Notes: generated by a model from the letters alone, not told the origin. Shown: positions 34,140 through 43,491, counted from the first letter of the stretch. The stretch: DNA of 64,000 nucleotides from JALYUM01 sp036688685 (GCF_036688685.1 NZ_JAQQPS010000027.1:7263-71262), one strand, 5' to 3'. Program-made: numbers and translations.

Positions 34140-34304
34140 GAGCAGCTTTTAGGCGCTATTTAACTATTTAAAAATTATTTTGTGGATTAAATAACGAAAT
34201 GACACGGTTAACGCCAAAAGCGCAATGCCGCTCTCGATGGCGTCATTACGTTACTGGCGAAAACCGGGTACATCGCTGCCTCACCGCGCGCCAGGGCGCG
34301 CGGT

Positions 34305-34694
34305 TCAGGCGCGCTGGTCGATCAGTTTGCCCATTGCCTTGTCGAGCGACTTGGCGATTTCCAGCGCTTCCTTGGTCGGCATCTGGCGCAGCACCTCGTG
34401 GGTGTTGCGGTCGATGAGCTTGACCACGGTTTGCTTGCTGTCCTCGTCCACCGAAAACTGCAAGTCCTGCGACGATTCCGTCATCGAGTGATTCAGCTTC
34501 TCAAGCGCCGTCTTGATGTCGGCGCTGGTCGGCTCCACACCGTCGGCGGCCTTGGTTTGCTTTGCGCCGGCAGCTGGCGCCGGTGCGTTGTTTGCCTTGG
34601 CCGTGGCGGCAGTCCCGGTGCCCGGTGCTTCGCTGGCATTGCTGCGTTCCTCGAGCCGGGGGGCGCCGCTCGATGCAGTCGGTTGAATGTTCAT
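34305..34694 (-). CDS. flaG: FlaG-like protein
   Basis: This 129-residue protein has an Ala-rich N-terminus and a FlaG domain (ADIKTALEKLNHSMTESSQDLQFSVDEDSKQTVVKLIDRNTHEVLRQMPTKEALEIAKSLDKAMGKLIDQ). FlaG genes lie beside flagellin and fliD and influence filament length in several bacteria. AAGGGA precedes the ATG. It sits between flagellin 1 and fliD, with a terminator in front of it. Confidence 0.93.
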   Translation of the reverse strand: MNIQPTASSGAPRLEERSNASEAPGTGTAATAKANNAPAPAAGAKQTKAADGVEPTSADIKTALEKLNHSMTESSQDLQFSVDEDSKQTVVKLIDRNTHEVLRQMPTKEALEIAKSLDKAMGKLIDQRA

Positions 34695-34711
34695 GCTTCG
34701 GTCCCTTCGTG

Positions 34712-34743
34712 AAAAATCCCCGGCTGAAAAAATCAGCCGGGGA
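34712..34743 (-). terminator. Rho-independent terminator of flagellin 1
   Basis: On the minus strand TCCCCGGCTGA pairs with TCAGCCGGGGA (34717-34743) and is followed by a T-rich tail. It lies about 30 bases after the flagellin stop and separates it from flaG. Confidence 0.85.
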
Positions 34744-34774
34744 GTCGGTCCGTGACGCTAGTTGCGCGAAACGA

Positions 34775-36217
34775 TTAGCCGCGCAGCAGGGACAGCACGC
34801 CGTTCGGCAGCGAGTTGGCCTGGGCCAGCATGGCGGTACCAGCCTGTTGCAGGATCTGGCCGCGCGTCAGGTTGGCCGTTTCCGACGCGAAGTCGGTATC
34901 GGTGATGCGCGATTTCGATGCCGACAGATTCTCGGTGCTGGTGGCCAGGTTCGAAATGGCCGACGAGAAGCGCGATTGCAACGCACCGTACTGGGCGCGC
35001 TGGCTGTTCACCGACGACAGGGCGGCATCGGCGATCTTGATGGCCAGCTGGGCGCCGTCGAAGGTCGTGATGTCGATAGCCGAGACCGATTTCAGGGTCG
35101 ATGCGCCAGTGGCCTTTCCGGTAGCGCCATCGACGACCGAAAAGCTCTTCTCGGAGTCGAGTGTCAGGGCGCCCACGGCGATACCGGTCGCGGCCGGGCC
35201 GGTCGCGGTGGCGCCATTGGCCACGCCGTCTTTGCCGAACGACACCATGCCGACCGAGCCGCCACCGGTGGCGTTCTTGTTCTCGAGCTTAATGTCATTG
35301 CCGTTGACGTTGGTCAGCTTGATACCTTTATTGGTGCTGTCGTACGACGCGGTAATGCCGGTTTTGGCGGTCTGGGCATTGATGGCGCTGACGCCTGCGG
35401 AGAAGTCGTCGGCCGTGGTACCGGCGCCGACCGAGAACGAAACCGTTGCTGCTGTCGAATTATCCGAGGTCAGATCGAGTTTGTAGGACTTGCTGGCGTC
35501 AAATTGCAGCGTGACGTCGGTTTTCGCCGAGGCGGTCACGCCGGTGGAGGACGTCAGCGAATTGATGCTGGCAGCAAGGGTTTTGGCGCTGGCACCGGCA
35601 GCGGGGGTGAACTTTCCCGTGCCCAAAGAGCCGGCGATCGAGACTTCGGTGGCGGCGTTGGTGTTCGTGGTAGCAACCGCTGCCGATCCACCCGCCGTTT
35701 CGTTCAGCCCGTAGGTGCTGGTGGTGAAGTTCGAGCCGCTGGCTGAAATGAGCTGGTTGGCATCGGCGCCGACCTGGAAGTTGGCTGTGCCCATGGTGCC
35801 ATCGAGCAGTGCCTGGCCGTTGAAGGTGGTGGTTTGGGCAACCCGATTGAGTTCCGAACCGAGCTGACCGACTTCAGTCTGCAGGGCTTGACGGTCGGAG
35901 GACGAGTTCGTTGCATTCGACGACTGGACGGCCAGTTCGCGAATACGTTGCAGCATGTCGCCGGAAGAGGCCAGCGCGCCCTCGGCCGTTTGCGCCATCG
36001 ACACGCCGTCGTTGGCGTTGCGGGTGGCCTGGGACATACCGCGGATTTGCGACGACATACGATCCGAGATGGCCAGACCGGCAGCATCGTCCTTGGCGCT
36101 GTTGATGCGCAGGCCGGACGACAGGCGTTGCAGCGACGTCGCCAGCGACGATTGCGAGGTCGACAGGTTGCGCTGCGAGTTCAGGGACGAGGTATTGGTA
36201 TTGATGACTGAAGTCAT
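34775..36217 (-). CDS. fliC: Flagellin (copy 1)
   Basis: This 480-residue flagellin starts at ATG 36217 behind GGAGAATTACC. Conserved ends are present: the N-terminal D0/D1 (VINTNTSSLNSQRNLSTSQ, LQRLSSGLRINSAKDDAAGLAIS, MSSQIRGMSQATRNANDGVSMAQTAEGAL) and the C-terminal (RAQYGALQSRFSSAISNLATSTENLSASKSRITDTDFASETANLTRGQILQQAGTAMLAQANSLPNGVLSLLRG). The Ser/Thr-rich central domain offers glycosylation sites. It is almost identical to the copy at 36520-37962 and has its own promoter and terminator. Confidence 0.97.
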   Translation of the reverse strand: MTSVINTNTSSLNSQRNLSTSQSSLATSLQRLSSGLRINSAKDDAAGLAISDRMSSQIRGMSQATRNANDGVSMAQTAEGALASSGDMLQRIRELAVQSSNATNSSSDRQALQTEVGQLGSELNRVAQTTTFNGQALLDGTMGTANFQVGADANQLISASGSNFTTSTYGLNETAGGSAAVATTNTNAATEVSIAGSLGTGKFTPAAGASAKTLAASINSLTSSTGVTASAKTDVTLQFDASKSYKLDLTSDNSTAATVSFSVGAGTTADDFSAGVSAINAQTAKTGITASYDSTNKGIKLTNVNGNDIKLENKNATGGGSVGMVSFGKDGVANGATATGPAATGIAVGALTLDSEKSFSVVDGATGKATGASTLKSVSAIDITTFDGAQLAIKIADAALSSVNSQRAQYGALQSRFSSAISNLATSTENLSASKSRITDTDFASETANLTRGQILQQAGTAMLAQANSLPNGVLSLLRG

Positions 36218-36314
36218 GGTAATTCTCCAAACGGGTATTTCGGGGTGGGCAACGTGCCGCTGTTCACTTTGGTGTGCTTCCGACTTCTGAAGCATTCACA
36301 CCGCTGTTAATCTG
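36218..36314 (-). promoter_or_regulatory. 5' leader of flagellin 1, conserved with flagellin 2
   Basis: The leader downstream of the sigma-28 promoter is nearly identical to 37963-38060 in front of the other flagellin, except for a few bases near 36283-36290. It ends in the shared ribosome site GGAGAATTACC. Conservation beyond the promoter may reflect recent duplication or an RNA-level control element. Confidence 0.5.
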
Positions 36315-36341
36315 GTAACGGTGCTGTACGGCAAAAGTTGA
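36315..36341 (-). promoter_or_regulatory. Sigma-28 (FliA) promoter of flagellin 1
   Basis: On the minus strand TCAACTTT, 11 bases, ACCGTTAC; close to FliA consensus and matching the promoter of the second flagellin in both boxes and spacing. Confidence 0.75.
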
Positions 36342-36457
36342 GGTCTAAAATCAAATAAATCATGGACTTGCGCGTTCCTGTTTTCCCTAAACGGCGCGCT
36401 TTGAACGAACTTGAGGGTGAAAATTTATTTATTTTTTTATTTGTCGAGATGAACCAT

Positions 36458-36492
36458 AAAAAAATCCCCGACTGAAAAAATCAGTCGGGGAT
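36458..36492 (-). terminator. Rho-independent terminator of flagellin 2
   Basis: On the minus strand ATCCCCGACTGA pairs with TCAGTCGGGGAT (36464-36492) and is followed by seven T residues. It lies 27 bases past the flagellin stop. Confidence 0.9.
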
Positions 36493-36519
36493 CTCGGTGG
36501 GAAGAATCGCCTGGCGTAT

Positions 36520-37962
36520 TTAACCGCGCAGCAGGGACAGCACGCCGTTCGGCAGCGAGTTGGCCTGGGCCAGCATGGCGGTACCAGCCTGTTGCAGGAT
36601 CTGGCCGCGGGTCAGGCTGGCCGTTTCCGACGCGAAGTCGGTGTCGGTGATGCGTGATTTCGATGCCGACAGGTTTTCGGCGTTGGTGGCCAGGTTCGAA
36701 ATGGCCGACGAGAAACGCGATTGCAGGGCGCCGTACTGGGCGCGCTGGGTATTGATCGACGACAGGGCGGCATCGGCGATCTTGATGGCCAGCTGGGCGC
36801 CGTCGAAGGTCGTGATGTCGATAGCCGAGACCGATTTCAGGCTCGATGCGCCAGTGGCCTTTCCGGTAGCGCCATCGACGACCGAAAAGCTCTTCTCGGA
36901 GTCGAGCGTCAGGGCGCCCACGGCGATACCGGTAGCGGCGGGGCCGGTCGCGGTGGCGCCATTGGGCACGCCGTCTTTGCCGAACGACACCATGCCGACC
37001 GAGCCGCCACCGGTGGCGTTCTTGTTGTCGAGCTTGATGTCATTGCCGTTGACGTTGGTCAGCTTGATACCTTTATTGGTGCTGTCGTACGACGCGGTAA
37101 TGCCGGTTTTGGCGGTCTGGGCATTGATGGCGCTGACGCCTGCGGAGAAGTCGTCGGCCGTGGTACCGGCGCCGACCGAGAACGAAACCGTTGCTGCGGT
37201 CGAATTATCCGACGTCAGATCGAGTTTGTAGGACTGGCTGGGGTCAAATTTCAGCGTGACGTCGGTTTTCGCCGAGGCGGTCACGCCGGTGGAGGACGTC
37301 AGCGAATTGATGCTGGCAGCAAGGGTTTTGGCGCTGGCACCGGCAGCGGGGGTGAACTTTCCCGTGCCCAAAGAGCCGGCGATCGAGACTTCGGTGGCGG
37401 CGTTGGTGTTCGTGGTAGCAACCGCTGCCGATCCACCCGCCGTTTCGTTCAGCCCGTAGGTGCTGGTGGTGAAGTTCGAGCCGCTGGCTGAAATGAGCTG
37501 GTTGGCATCGGCGCCGACCTGGAAGTTGGCTGTGCCCATGGTGCCATCGAGCAGTGCCTGGCCGTTGAAGGTGGTGGTTTGGGCAACCCGATTGAGTTCC
37601 GAACCGAGCTGGCCGGCTTCAGTCTGCAGGGCCTGGCGGTCACTCGACGAGTTCGTTGCATTCGACGACTGGACGGCCAGTTCACGAATACGTTGCAGCA
37701 TGTCGCCGGACGAAGCCAGTGCGCCCTCGGCAGTTTGGGCCAGCGACACGCCGTCGTTGGCGTTGCGGGTGGCCTGGTTCATGCCGCGGATTTGCGACGA
37801 CATACGATCAGAAATAGCCAGTCCAGCAGCATCGTCCTTGGCACTGTTGATGCGCAGACCGGATGACAAACGCTGCAGCGAAGTCGCCAGCGAAGTTTGT
37901 GACATCGAGAGGTTGCGCTGCGAGTTCAGGGACGAGATATTGGTATTGATGACTGACGACAT
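36520..37962 (-). CDS. fliC: Flagellin (copy 2)
   Basis: This 480-residue flagellin starts at ATG 37962 behind GGAGAATTACC. It differs from copy 1 at only a handful of positions (for example SSVINTNISSLNSQRNLSMSQTSLATS versus TSVINTNTSS... at the N-terminus, KFDPSQSYK versus QFDASKSYK in the centre, and NINTQRAQ/NAENL near the end). Long central stretches are the same. It has its own sigma-28 promoter and terminator. Both genes probably contribute to one filament. Whether it is differentially expressed cannot be read. Confidence 0.97.
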   Translation of the reverse strand: MSSVINTNISSLNSQRNLSMSQTSLATSLQRLSSGLRINSAKDDAAGLAISDRMSSQIRGMNQATRNANDGVSLAQTAEGALASSGDMLQRIRELAVQSSNATNSSSDRQALQTEAGQLGSELNRVAQTTTFNGQALLDGTMGTANFQVGADANQLISASGSNFTTSTYGLNETAGGSAAVATTNTNAATEVSIAGSLGTGKFTPAAGASAKTLAASINSLTSSTGVTASAKTDVTLKFDPSQSYKLDLTSDNSTAATVSFSVGAGTTADDFSAGVSAINAQTAKTGITASYDSTNKGIKLTNVNGNDIKLDNKNATGGGSVGMVSFGKDGVPNGATATGPAATGIAVGALTLDSEKSFSVVDGATGKATGASSLKSVSAIDITTFDGAQLAIKIADAALSSINTQRAQYGALQSRFSSAISNLATNAENLSASKSRITDTDFASETASLTRGQILQQAGTAMLAQANSLPNGVLSLLRG

Positions 37963-38060
37963 GGTAATTCTCCAAACGGGTATTTCGGGGTGGGCGACGT
38001 GCCGCTGTTCACTTTGGTGTGCTTCTTTTCGCTGAAGCATTCACACCGCTGTTGTTGCTG

Positions 38061-38087
38061 GTAACGGAGGCAGGGGTAAAAAGTTGA
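38061..38087 (-). promoter_or_regulatory. Sigma-28 (FliA) promoter of flagellin 2
   Basis: On the minus strand TCAACTTT, 11 bases, TCCGTTAC. Same arrangement as for flagellin 1, about 98 bases before the ATG. Confidence 0.72.
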
Positions 38088-38876
38088 TGGTGGGAATGCA
38101 CAATAAATCCGTGATTTCCCTATGGAGAAGGGGGAAGTGCGCTCGTTTCTACGACACGGTTTCGCACTTCTGAAGGGCTAAAATAATTTTATTTTGGCAC
38201 TGAAAAACACGCAGATTCACACACGCGCACGCTCAGAAACGGTGAATATTGCATTCGAGAACTGAATTTTCCCGCTGGCCGGCAACGTGGGCACGGCATA
38301 ATTGTGGCGCTTCTGGGAAGAATTGACGCGACATGCACGTGCTGCTTGTAACCTCGCGCCGCATGCAAGCCATGGCCGAGGCGCTGGCGGTCGCCTGCCG
38401 TGAACACGGCAATTGGGATTTCATCCGCAACAAGCGCGCAGCTTGGGAGCGCTACACCGGCCATCGGCCGCGAGCGCGCCGCCTCAGCCTGTTCGACGTA
38501 CATGGTGATCACTTGGCCGGCAACCTGCAGCGTCCGCCACAACGGCCGGTGAGGTTGCCAAAGTGCGTAAGCTGGTCAAGCAAGAGACCGACCATGCCAC
38601 CGAGGTGGCATCAAACCCGACGTTACAGCAGCACGAAGCCCGAAGTCGGGTCTTGCATGAAACGCAACATCGTACGCTGCAGCAGCGCGATTTTGCGCTT
38701 TTTGCGTGCCAAATCCGGGTCAAAAGTTGCGTCAAAACAACTAAGCAATACCAAAGGTAATTTCCAATAGGAAACATGGTGATAAACTGGCGACTTGCCG
38801 TAGGAAAATATACGCAACTTATCACATAAGCAAGTCCTTCGCTCCGGCCCTCGCGCCGTCTCTATCGGGAAAAATA
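38088..38876. other. 789-bp stretch between flagellin 2 and the chemoreceptor; no supported gene
   Basis: Short frames exist on both strands; the best plus-strand one (38333-38770, beginning MHVLLVTSRRMQAMAEAL) starts with plausible codon use but turns into low-quality sequence after about 38530. I recognise no family. The stretch 38563-38757 encodes a charged helix-like peptide (RKLVKQETDHATEVASNPTL) in another frame, so this may be a decayed gene with a frameshift. The last 120 bases probably contain the chemoreceptor promoter, but no clear FliA site was found. Confidence 0.3.
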
Positions 38877-40469
38877 ATGTTCAATATGTTTACAATCCGC
38901 ACGCGCCTGATCGCGTGCATGATGTTGTTGGGCGCGCTGATCGTCATCATTGGCGGGGTTGGCGTGTACGGCATGCGTTCCAGCAACGCTTCGCTGCAAG
39001 ATGTGTACACCAACCAGATGGCGTCGAGCATGAAGCTGGCTGATACCAAGAATTCCCTGAACCGCTCGCGCTTCAACATCGACAAGGGTGTGTTTCACCC
39101 AGAGGCGCCGGATTTGAAGGCCACTCTCGACCGTGCCGAGGAGTTCATCCAGGAAGGGGACAAGACCTGGCAGGAGTACCTGGCGCTGCCGGCCGAAGCC
39201 GAAGAGAAAGCGCTGACCGACGATTTGAAGCCGAAGCGTGCCGCCTACATCGACGGCGGCCTGCGCGCCCTGATCACGGGGCTGCACGAACAGAATGCCG
39301 GGAAGGTCGACGATCTGGCCATGAAACGCCTGTCGCCGCTGTATCGCACCTTCAACGACGCCTCGGTCAAGCTCGAGCAATTCCAGCTGAAAGCGGCGGC
39401 CGACACGTATGCTGCCAGCCAGAAGTTTTACGATCGCGCGCTGAACGGCTTCTCCATCGCCATCCTGCTGGGCCTGGCCTTCATCGTCGCCGCCACCGTG
39501 TTGCTGTTGCGTGCCATCATGCAGCCGCTGGACCAAGCCTTGCACCACTTCGATGAAATCGCCGCCGGCAACCTCGCCGAGCCGATCGACACCAGCCGCA
39601 CCGACGAAATGGGTGCCTTGCTGGCCGGCTTGTCCAGGATGCAGCAGGGCCTGTCGACAACCGTGCAGAGCGTGCGCACAGGCAGTGTTGCGATTGCCCA
39701 CGCCAGCGCAGAAATTTCGTCGGGCAACAGCGACCTGTCGCACCGCACCGAGCAGCAGGCCGCCAGCCTGGAAGAGACCGCGTCTTCGCTGGAAGAATTG
39801 ACCGCCACGGTGCGCCAGAATGCCCAGAACGCCCGTGAAGCCAACGAGCTGGTGTTGTCGGCGTCGAGCGTGGCCGGCAAGGGCGGCGATCTGGTCACGC
39901 AAGTGGTGGTCACGATGGACAGCATCAGCGCCAGTTCGAAGCGCATCGTCGACATCATCGGCGTGATCGATGGCATTGCGTTCCAGACCAATATCCTGGC
40001 CCTGAACGCTGCCGTGGAAGCGGCGCGGGCCGGTGAACAGGGCCGTGGCTTTGCGGTCGTCGCTTCCGAAGTGCGCAACCTGGCGCACCGTTCGGCTGCA
40101 GCCGCCAAGGAAATCAAGGAATTGATCGCCGCCTCGGTGAGCCAGGTAGAAGAGGGCGCGCAGCTGGTGAACAAGGCTGGCATGACGATGGGCGATATTG
40201 TCGACAGCGTTGGCAAGGTCACCGCCATCATGTCGGAAATCATGCTCGCCGGTGAAGAGCAGAGTGCCGGTATCGACCAGATCAACCAGGCGATCACCAC
40301 GATGGATGCGAGCACGCAGCAAAATGCCGCACTGGTTGAAGAGGCTGCAGCTGCCGCCGAATCGATGCGCGAACAGGCCGGTCAGCTTGAGCAGCTGGTC
40401 AGTACCTTCCGCCTGGCAGGCACGCCGGCCATTGCAGCGAACAGCCGCGCGCTGATGCTGCGGGCCTGA
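38877..40469 (+). CDS. Methyl-accepting chemotaxis protein (4-helix-bundle ligand domain)
   Basis: This 530-residue chemoreceptor has an N-terminal transmembrane helix (LIACMMLLGALIVIIGGVGVYGM), a periplasmic four-helix-bundle region of about 150 residues, a second helix (GFSIAILLGLAFIVAATVLLLRAI), a HAMP domain and a C-terminal signalling domain. The hairpin tip is IDGIAFQTNILALNAAVEAARAGEQGRGFAVVASEVRNLAHRSA. It has no CheR-binding pentapeptide at its end. The ligand is unknown; the periplasmic domain is Tar/Tsr-like in topology only. It stands alone, next to the flagellins. Confidence 0.95.
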   Translation: MFNMFTIRTRLIACMMLLGALIVIIGGVGVYGMRSSNASLQDVYTNQMASSMKLADTKNSLNRSRFNIDKGVFHPEAPDLKATLDRAEEFIQEGDKTWQEYLALPAEAEEKALTDDLKPKRAAYIDGGLRALITGLHEQNAGKVDDLAMKRLSPLYRTFNDASVKLEQFQLKAAADTYAASQKFYDRALNGFSIAILLGLAFIVAATVLLLRAIMQPLDQALHHFDEIAAGNLAEPIDTSRTDEMGALLAGLSRMQQGLSTTVQSVRTGSVAIAHASAEISSGNSDLSHRTEQQAASLEETASSLEELTATVRQNAQNAREANELVLSASSVAGKGGDLVTQVVVTMDSISASSKRIVDIIGVIDGIAFQTNILALNAAVEAARAGEQGRGFAVVASEVRNLAHRSAAAAKEIKELIAASVSQVEEGAQLVNKAGMTMGDIVDSVGKVTAIMSEIMLAGEEQSAGIDQINQAITTMDASTQQNAALVEEAAAAAESMREQAGQLEQLVSTFRLAGTPAIAANSRALMLRA

Positions 40470-40470
40470 A

Positions 40471-40513
40471 AGAAAAAAGCCAGGCAGACCGCATGACACG
40501 ACCTGCCTGGCTT
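40471..40513 (-). terminator. Rho-independent terminator of the cyd operon
   Basis: On the minus strand GCCAGGCAG (40503-40511 side) pairs with CTGCCTGGC (40479-40487 side) and is followed by a TTTTTT run. It lies just after cydX. The chemoreceptor ends two bases away on the other strand, so it may serve both. Confidence 0.8.
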
Positions 40514-40531
40514 CAAACAGCGTCAGGCTCC

Positions 40532-40654
40532 TTAGGGCTTGGCCGCAGCGGCGCGTTCTTTCGCCGCATCATCCATCAACTCGTACCACATCGCATTCAA
40601 CACCGCGAAGGCGGCGGCCAGGGGTAGACCCAGTATCCAGGCAAAGTACCACAT
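40532..40654 (-). CDS. cydX: Cytochrome bd oxidase small subunit CydX
   Basis: This 40-residue single-helix protein begins MWYFAWILGLPLAAAFAVLN and continues AMWYELMDD, the pattern of the CydX/YbgT family. GGAGAATAACG precedes the ATG. It stabilises the heme centres of cytochrome bd. It is 27 bases after cydB and is the last gene of the cyd operon. Confidence 0.93.
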   Translation of the reverse strand: MWYFAWILGLPLAAAFAVLNAMWYELMDDAAKERAAAAKP

Positions 40655-40681
40655 CGTTATTCTCCTAATGATTTATATCGT

Positions 40682-41839
40682 TTAGTAAGCGTGGCTTTTA
40701 CCGTCGCTGATTTCAGCCGGATTGACCTTGCCCCACAACACGTTGTAGACCCAGCTGGTGTAAGCGAGGATCAGCGGCAGGAACACGCAGGTGCAGACCA
40801 GCATGATGAACAGGGTCAGGTGGCTCGAAGATGCGTCCCACACGGTCAGGCTGGCTTGCGGCTGGATCGACGACGGCAGGATGAACGGGAACATCGAGGC
40901 GCCCACGCTGAGCACGATGCCGGCAATCGACAGGCTGCTGAAAATCATGGTCCAGCCTTCCCAGCGACGTTTCAGGCCCAGGAATGCCAGCAGCGCGCCG
41001 GCGAAACCGGCCAGCGGCGCGGCCAGTGTCCATGGATGGGCCGCGTAGTTGGCGAACCAGGCGCCGCCGGCGTGCGCCTGCACGGTCTTGTACAGCGGAT
41101 TCGACGGACCGTCTGTGACGATGGTGCTGGTGATGCGATAGCCATCGATGAAGCGCCACAGCAGCAGGCCGGCCAGCGCGTACAGCACGATGGTGACGAT
41201 GGCCGCTACCATGCCGGTCAGACGCGAACGCGATGCCAGTGCGCCATCGGTCTTCAGGGCCAGCCAGCTGGCGCCATGCATGACCAGCATCGCCACCGAG
41301 ACCAGGCCGGTCAACAGCGCGAACGGGTTGAGCAGGCCGAAGAAACCGCCTTCATAAAAAATCTGCATGTCCGGCGCCAGGCGGAACGGCACGCCCTGCA
41401 GCACATTGCCCATCGCCACGCCGAACACCAGGGCCGGCACGAAGCCGCCGATGAACAGGGCCCAGTCCCAGACCGCGCGCCATTGCACGTTTTCGCGCTT
41501 GCTGCGGTACTTGAACGCGACCGGACGCAGGATCAGGGCCAGCAAAATTGCCGCCATGGCCAGGTAAAAGCCGGAGAACGACACGGCGTACAGTTGCGGC
41601 CAGGCCGCAAAGATGGCGCCGCCGCCGAGGATCAACCAGACCTGGTTGCCTTCCCAGACCGGGCCGACGCTGTTGATGACCACGCGCCGTTCCAGGTCGG
41701 TTTTGCCCACGAACGGCAGCATGATGACGGTGCCGAGGTCGAAGCCGTCGGTGACGGCAAAGCCCACCAGCAGTACGCCGAGCAGGATCCACCAGATGAA
41801 ACGCAGGACTTCATAGTCGAGCAGGGTGTGAAGAATCAT
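40682..41839 (-). CDS. cydB: Cytochrome bd ubiquinol oxidase subunit II CydB
   Basis: This 385-residue protein is close to the 379 of E. coli CydB. It is highly hydrophobic with eight or nine helices and carries CydB segments such as LRFIWWILLGVLLVGFAVTDGFDLGTVIMLPFV, RRVVINSVGPVWEGNQVWLILGGGAIFAAWP and SSHLTLFIMLVCTCVFLPLILAYTSWVYNVLWG. It pairs with CydA. It starts four bases after the cydA stop. Confidence 0.97.
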   Translation of the reverse strand: MILHTLLDYEVLRFIWWILLGVLLVGFAVTDGFDLGTVIMLPFVGKTDLERRVVINSVGPVWEGNQVWLILGGGAIFAAWPQLYAVSFSGFYLAMAAILLALILRPVAFKYRSKRENVQWRAVWDWALFIGGFVPALVFGVAMGNVLQGVPFRLAPDMQIFYEGGFFGLLNPFALLTGLVSVAMLVMHGASWLALKTDGALASRSRLTGMVAAIVTIVLYALAGLLLWRFIDGYRITSTIVTDGPSNPLYKTVQAHAGGAWFANYAAHPWTLAAPLAGFAGALLAFLGLKRRWEGWTMIFSSLSIAGIVLSVGASMFPFILPSSIQPQASLTVWDASSSHLTLFIMLVCTCVFLPLILAYTSWVYNVLWGKVNPAEISDGKSHAY

Positions 41840-41843
41840 GGCT

Positions 41844-43454
41844 TTACTCCGTAGAAATCATGGGGGCGGTGCGCAAGGCCGGGGTGGCGCCGATCAGGGG
41901 ACTGGCCAGGCCGGGCGCCTTGCCGGCTTCCGGCTCGGGACCCTTGCGGATTGCTTTTAACATCAGCTTCATTTCGACGACGATCAGGATCGAATACAGC
42001 ACGATGAAACCGATCAGCGTGGTCAGCACCGCCTGGATGCCGAGGTTCGACACAGCCACTGCCGTAGGCAGCACGCCCTCGACGGCCCAGGGCTGGCGAC
42101 CCAGTTCGGCCACGATCCAGCCGGCTTCGGCAGCAATCCACGGCAGTGGCATCGACCACACGGCCACCTTCAGCAGCCATGGGTAGGCATCGAGGCGGTG
42201 CTTGGCCGACAGGTAGAAGAAGACTGCCATGAAGACGATGAAATACATCCCCAGCGCGACCATGATGCGGAACGACCAGAACAGCGGCGCGACCTGCGGC
42301 ACGGTGTCGCCGGCGGCCAGCGCGATCTGCGCGTCGGTGGCTGTGCGCGGATCGTCGACGTAGCGTTTGAGCAGCAGCGCGTAACCCAGTTGCGCGCTGT
42401 GTTCTTCAAAGCGCGCCGTCAATTCAGGCGGCACCGGGCCATGTGGCTTGAGGGCGCGGATCTGTTCGAGCGCGTCGTAGGACGTCAGGCCCTGGCGAAT
42501 GCGCACGTCGGCCAGCTTCACCAGCGCGTCGATACCGGGCACTTCGCCGTTCAGCGAACGGGTGCCGATCAGGCCCATGACCCACGGGATCTGAATCGCA
42601 TAGTGGGTCTTGCGCGCTTCCTGGTCGGGAATGCCCAGCACGGTGAAGCTGGCCGGTGCCGGCTCGGTGTGCCACATGCCTTCAATCGCGGCCAGTTTCA
42701 TCTTCTGGTGTTCCGACGACAGGTAGCCGCTTTCATCGCCCAGCACCACGACCGACAGCGACGCGGCCAGACCGAAGGCCGCAGCCACCGTCAGGGAGCG
42801 CTTGGCGACTTCGACGTGGCGTCCGCGCAGGATGTAAAACGCCGAGACACCGAGTACGAAAAACGCCGCCACCACATAACCGGAGGACGCGGTGTGCACG
42901 AATTTCGCCTGCGCCACAGGGTTGGTGATGACGGCGTAAAAATCCGTCACCTCCATGCGCATGGTCTGCGGGTTGAGCGTTGCACCGACCGGATTTTGCA
43001 TCCAGCCGTTGGCGATCAGGATCCACAGTGCCGACAGGTTGCTGCCCAGCGCCACCAGCCAGGTGACGACCAGGTGGGCCACTTTCGACAGGCGATCCCA
43101 ACCGAAGAAGAACAGGCCGACAAAGGTCGCTTCCAAAAAGAAGGCCATCAAGCCTTCGATGGCCAGCGGGGCGCCGAACACGTCGCCGACATAGTGGCTG
43201 TAATAGCTCCAGTTCATACCGAACTGGAATTCCATCACCAGGCCGGTGGAGACGCCGATGGCAAAGTTAATGCCGAACAGCGTGCCCCAGAACTTGGTCA
43301 TCTGGCGCCAGATGGGCCGCCCGCTCATCACGTACACGGTCTCCATGATGGCGACCAGGATCGACAGACCCAGGGTGAGCGGGATGAACAAAAAGTGGTA
43401 CAGCGCCGTGAGGGCAAACTGTAGTCGGGAGAGCCCGACAACGTCGAGTTCCAT
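41844..43454 (-). CDS. cydA: Cytochrome bd ubiquinol oxidase subunit I CydA
   Basis: This 536-residue protein has the heme ligands His20 (b595), His187 and Met398 (b558), and the acidic residues Glu100 and Glu108 that match E. coli Glu99 and Glu107. The hydrophilic Q-loop is long, so it belongs to the E. coli-like long-loop class. It oxidises quinol and reduces O2 to water with high oxygen affinity, without proton pumping. It is the third gene of the cydD-C-A-B-X operon. Confidence 0.97.
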   Translation of the reverse strand: MELDVVGLSRLQFALTALYHFLFIPLTLGLSILVAIMETVYVMSGRPIWRQMTKFWGTLFGINFAIGVSTGLVMEFQFGMNWSYYSHYVGDVFGAPLAIEGLMAFFLEATFVGLFFFGWDRLSKVAHLVVTWLVALGSNLSALWILIANGWMQNPVGATLNPQTMRMEVTDFYAVITNPVAQAKFVHTASSGYVVAAFFVLGVSAFYILRGRHVEVAKRSLTVAAAFGLAASLSVVVLGDESGYLSSEHQKMKLAAIEGMWHTEPAPASFTVLGIPDQEARKTHYAIQIPWVMGLIGTRSLNGEVPGIDALVKLADVRIRQGLTSYDALEQIRALKPHGPVPPELTARFEEHSAQLGYALLLKRYVDDPRTATDAQIALAAGDTVPQVAPLFWSFRIMVALGMYFIVFMAVFFYLSAKHRLDAYPWLLKVAVWSMPLPWIAAEAGWIVAELGRQPWAVEGVLPTAVAVSNLGIQAVLTTLIGFIVLYSILIVVEMKLMLKAIRKGPEPEAGKAPGLASPLIGATPALRTAPMISTE

Positions 43455-43491
43455 GAGGTCGTCCTTTCTAGTGGTGGTTCAATTAAAGCAG

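Noticed and set aside
38333..38770. 145-codon frame beginning MHVLLVTSRR
   Set aside because: Codon quality changes halfway and there is no recognisable domain; reported only as part of an unexplained gap.
38700..38876. Possible sigma-28 promoter for the chemoreceptor (GCCGTAGG near 38800)
   Set aside because: The matching -35 is absent at 11 bases spacing.
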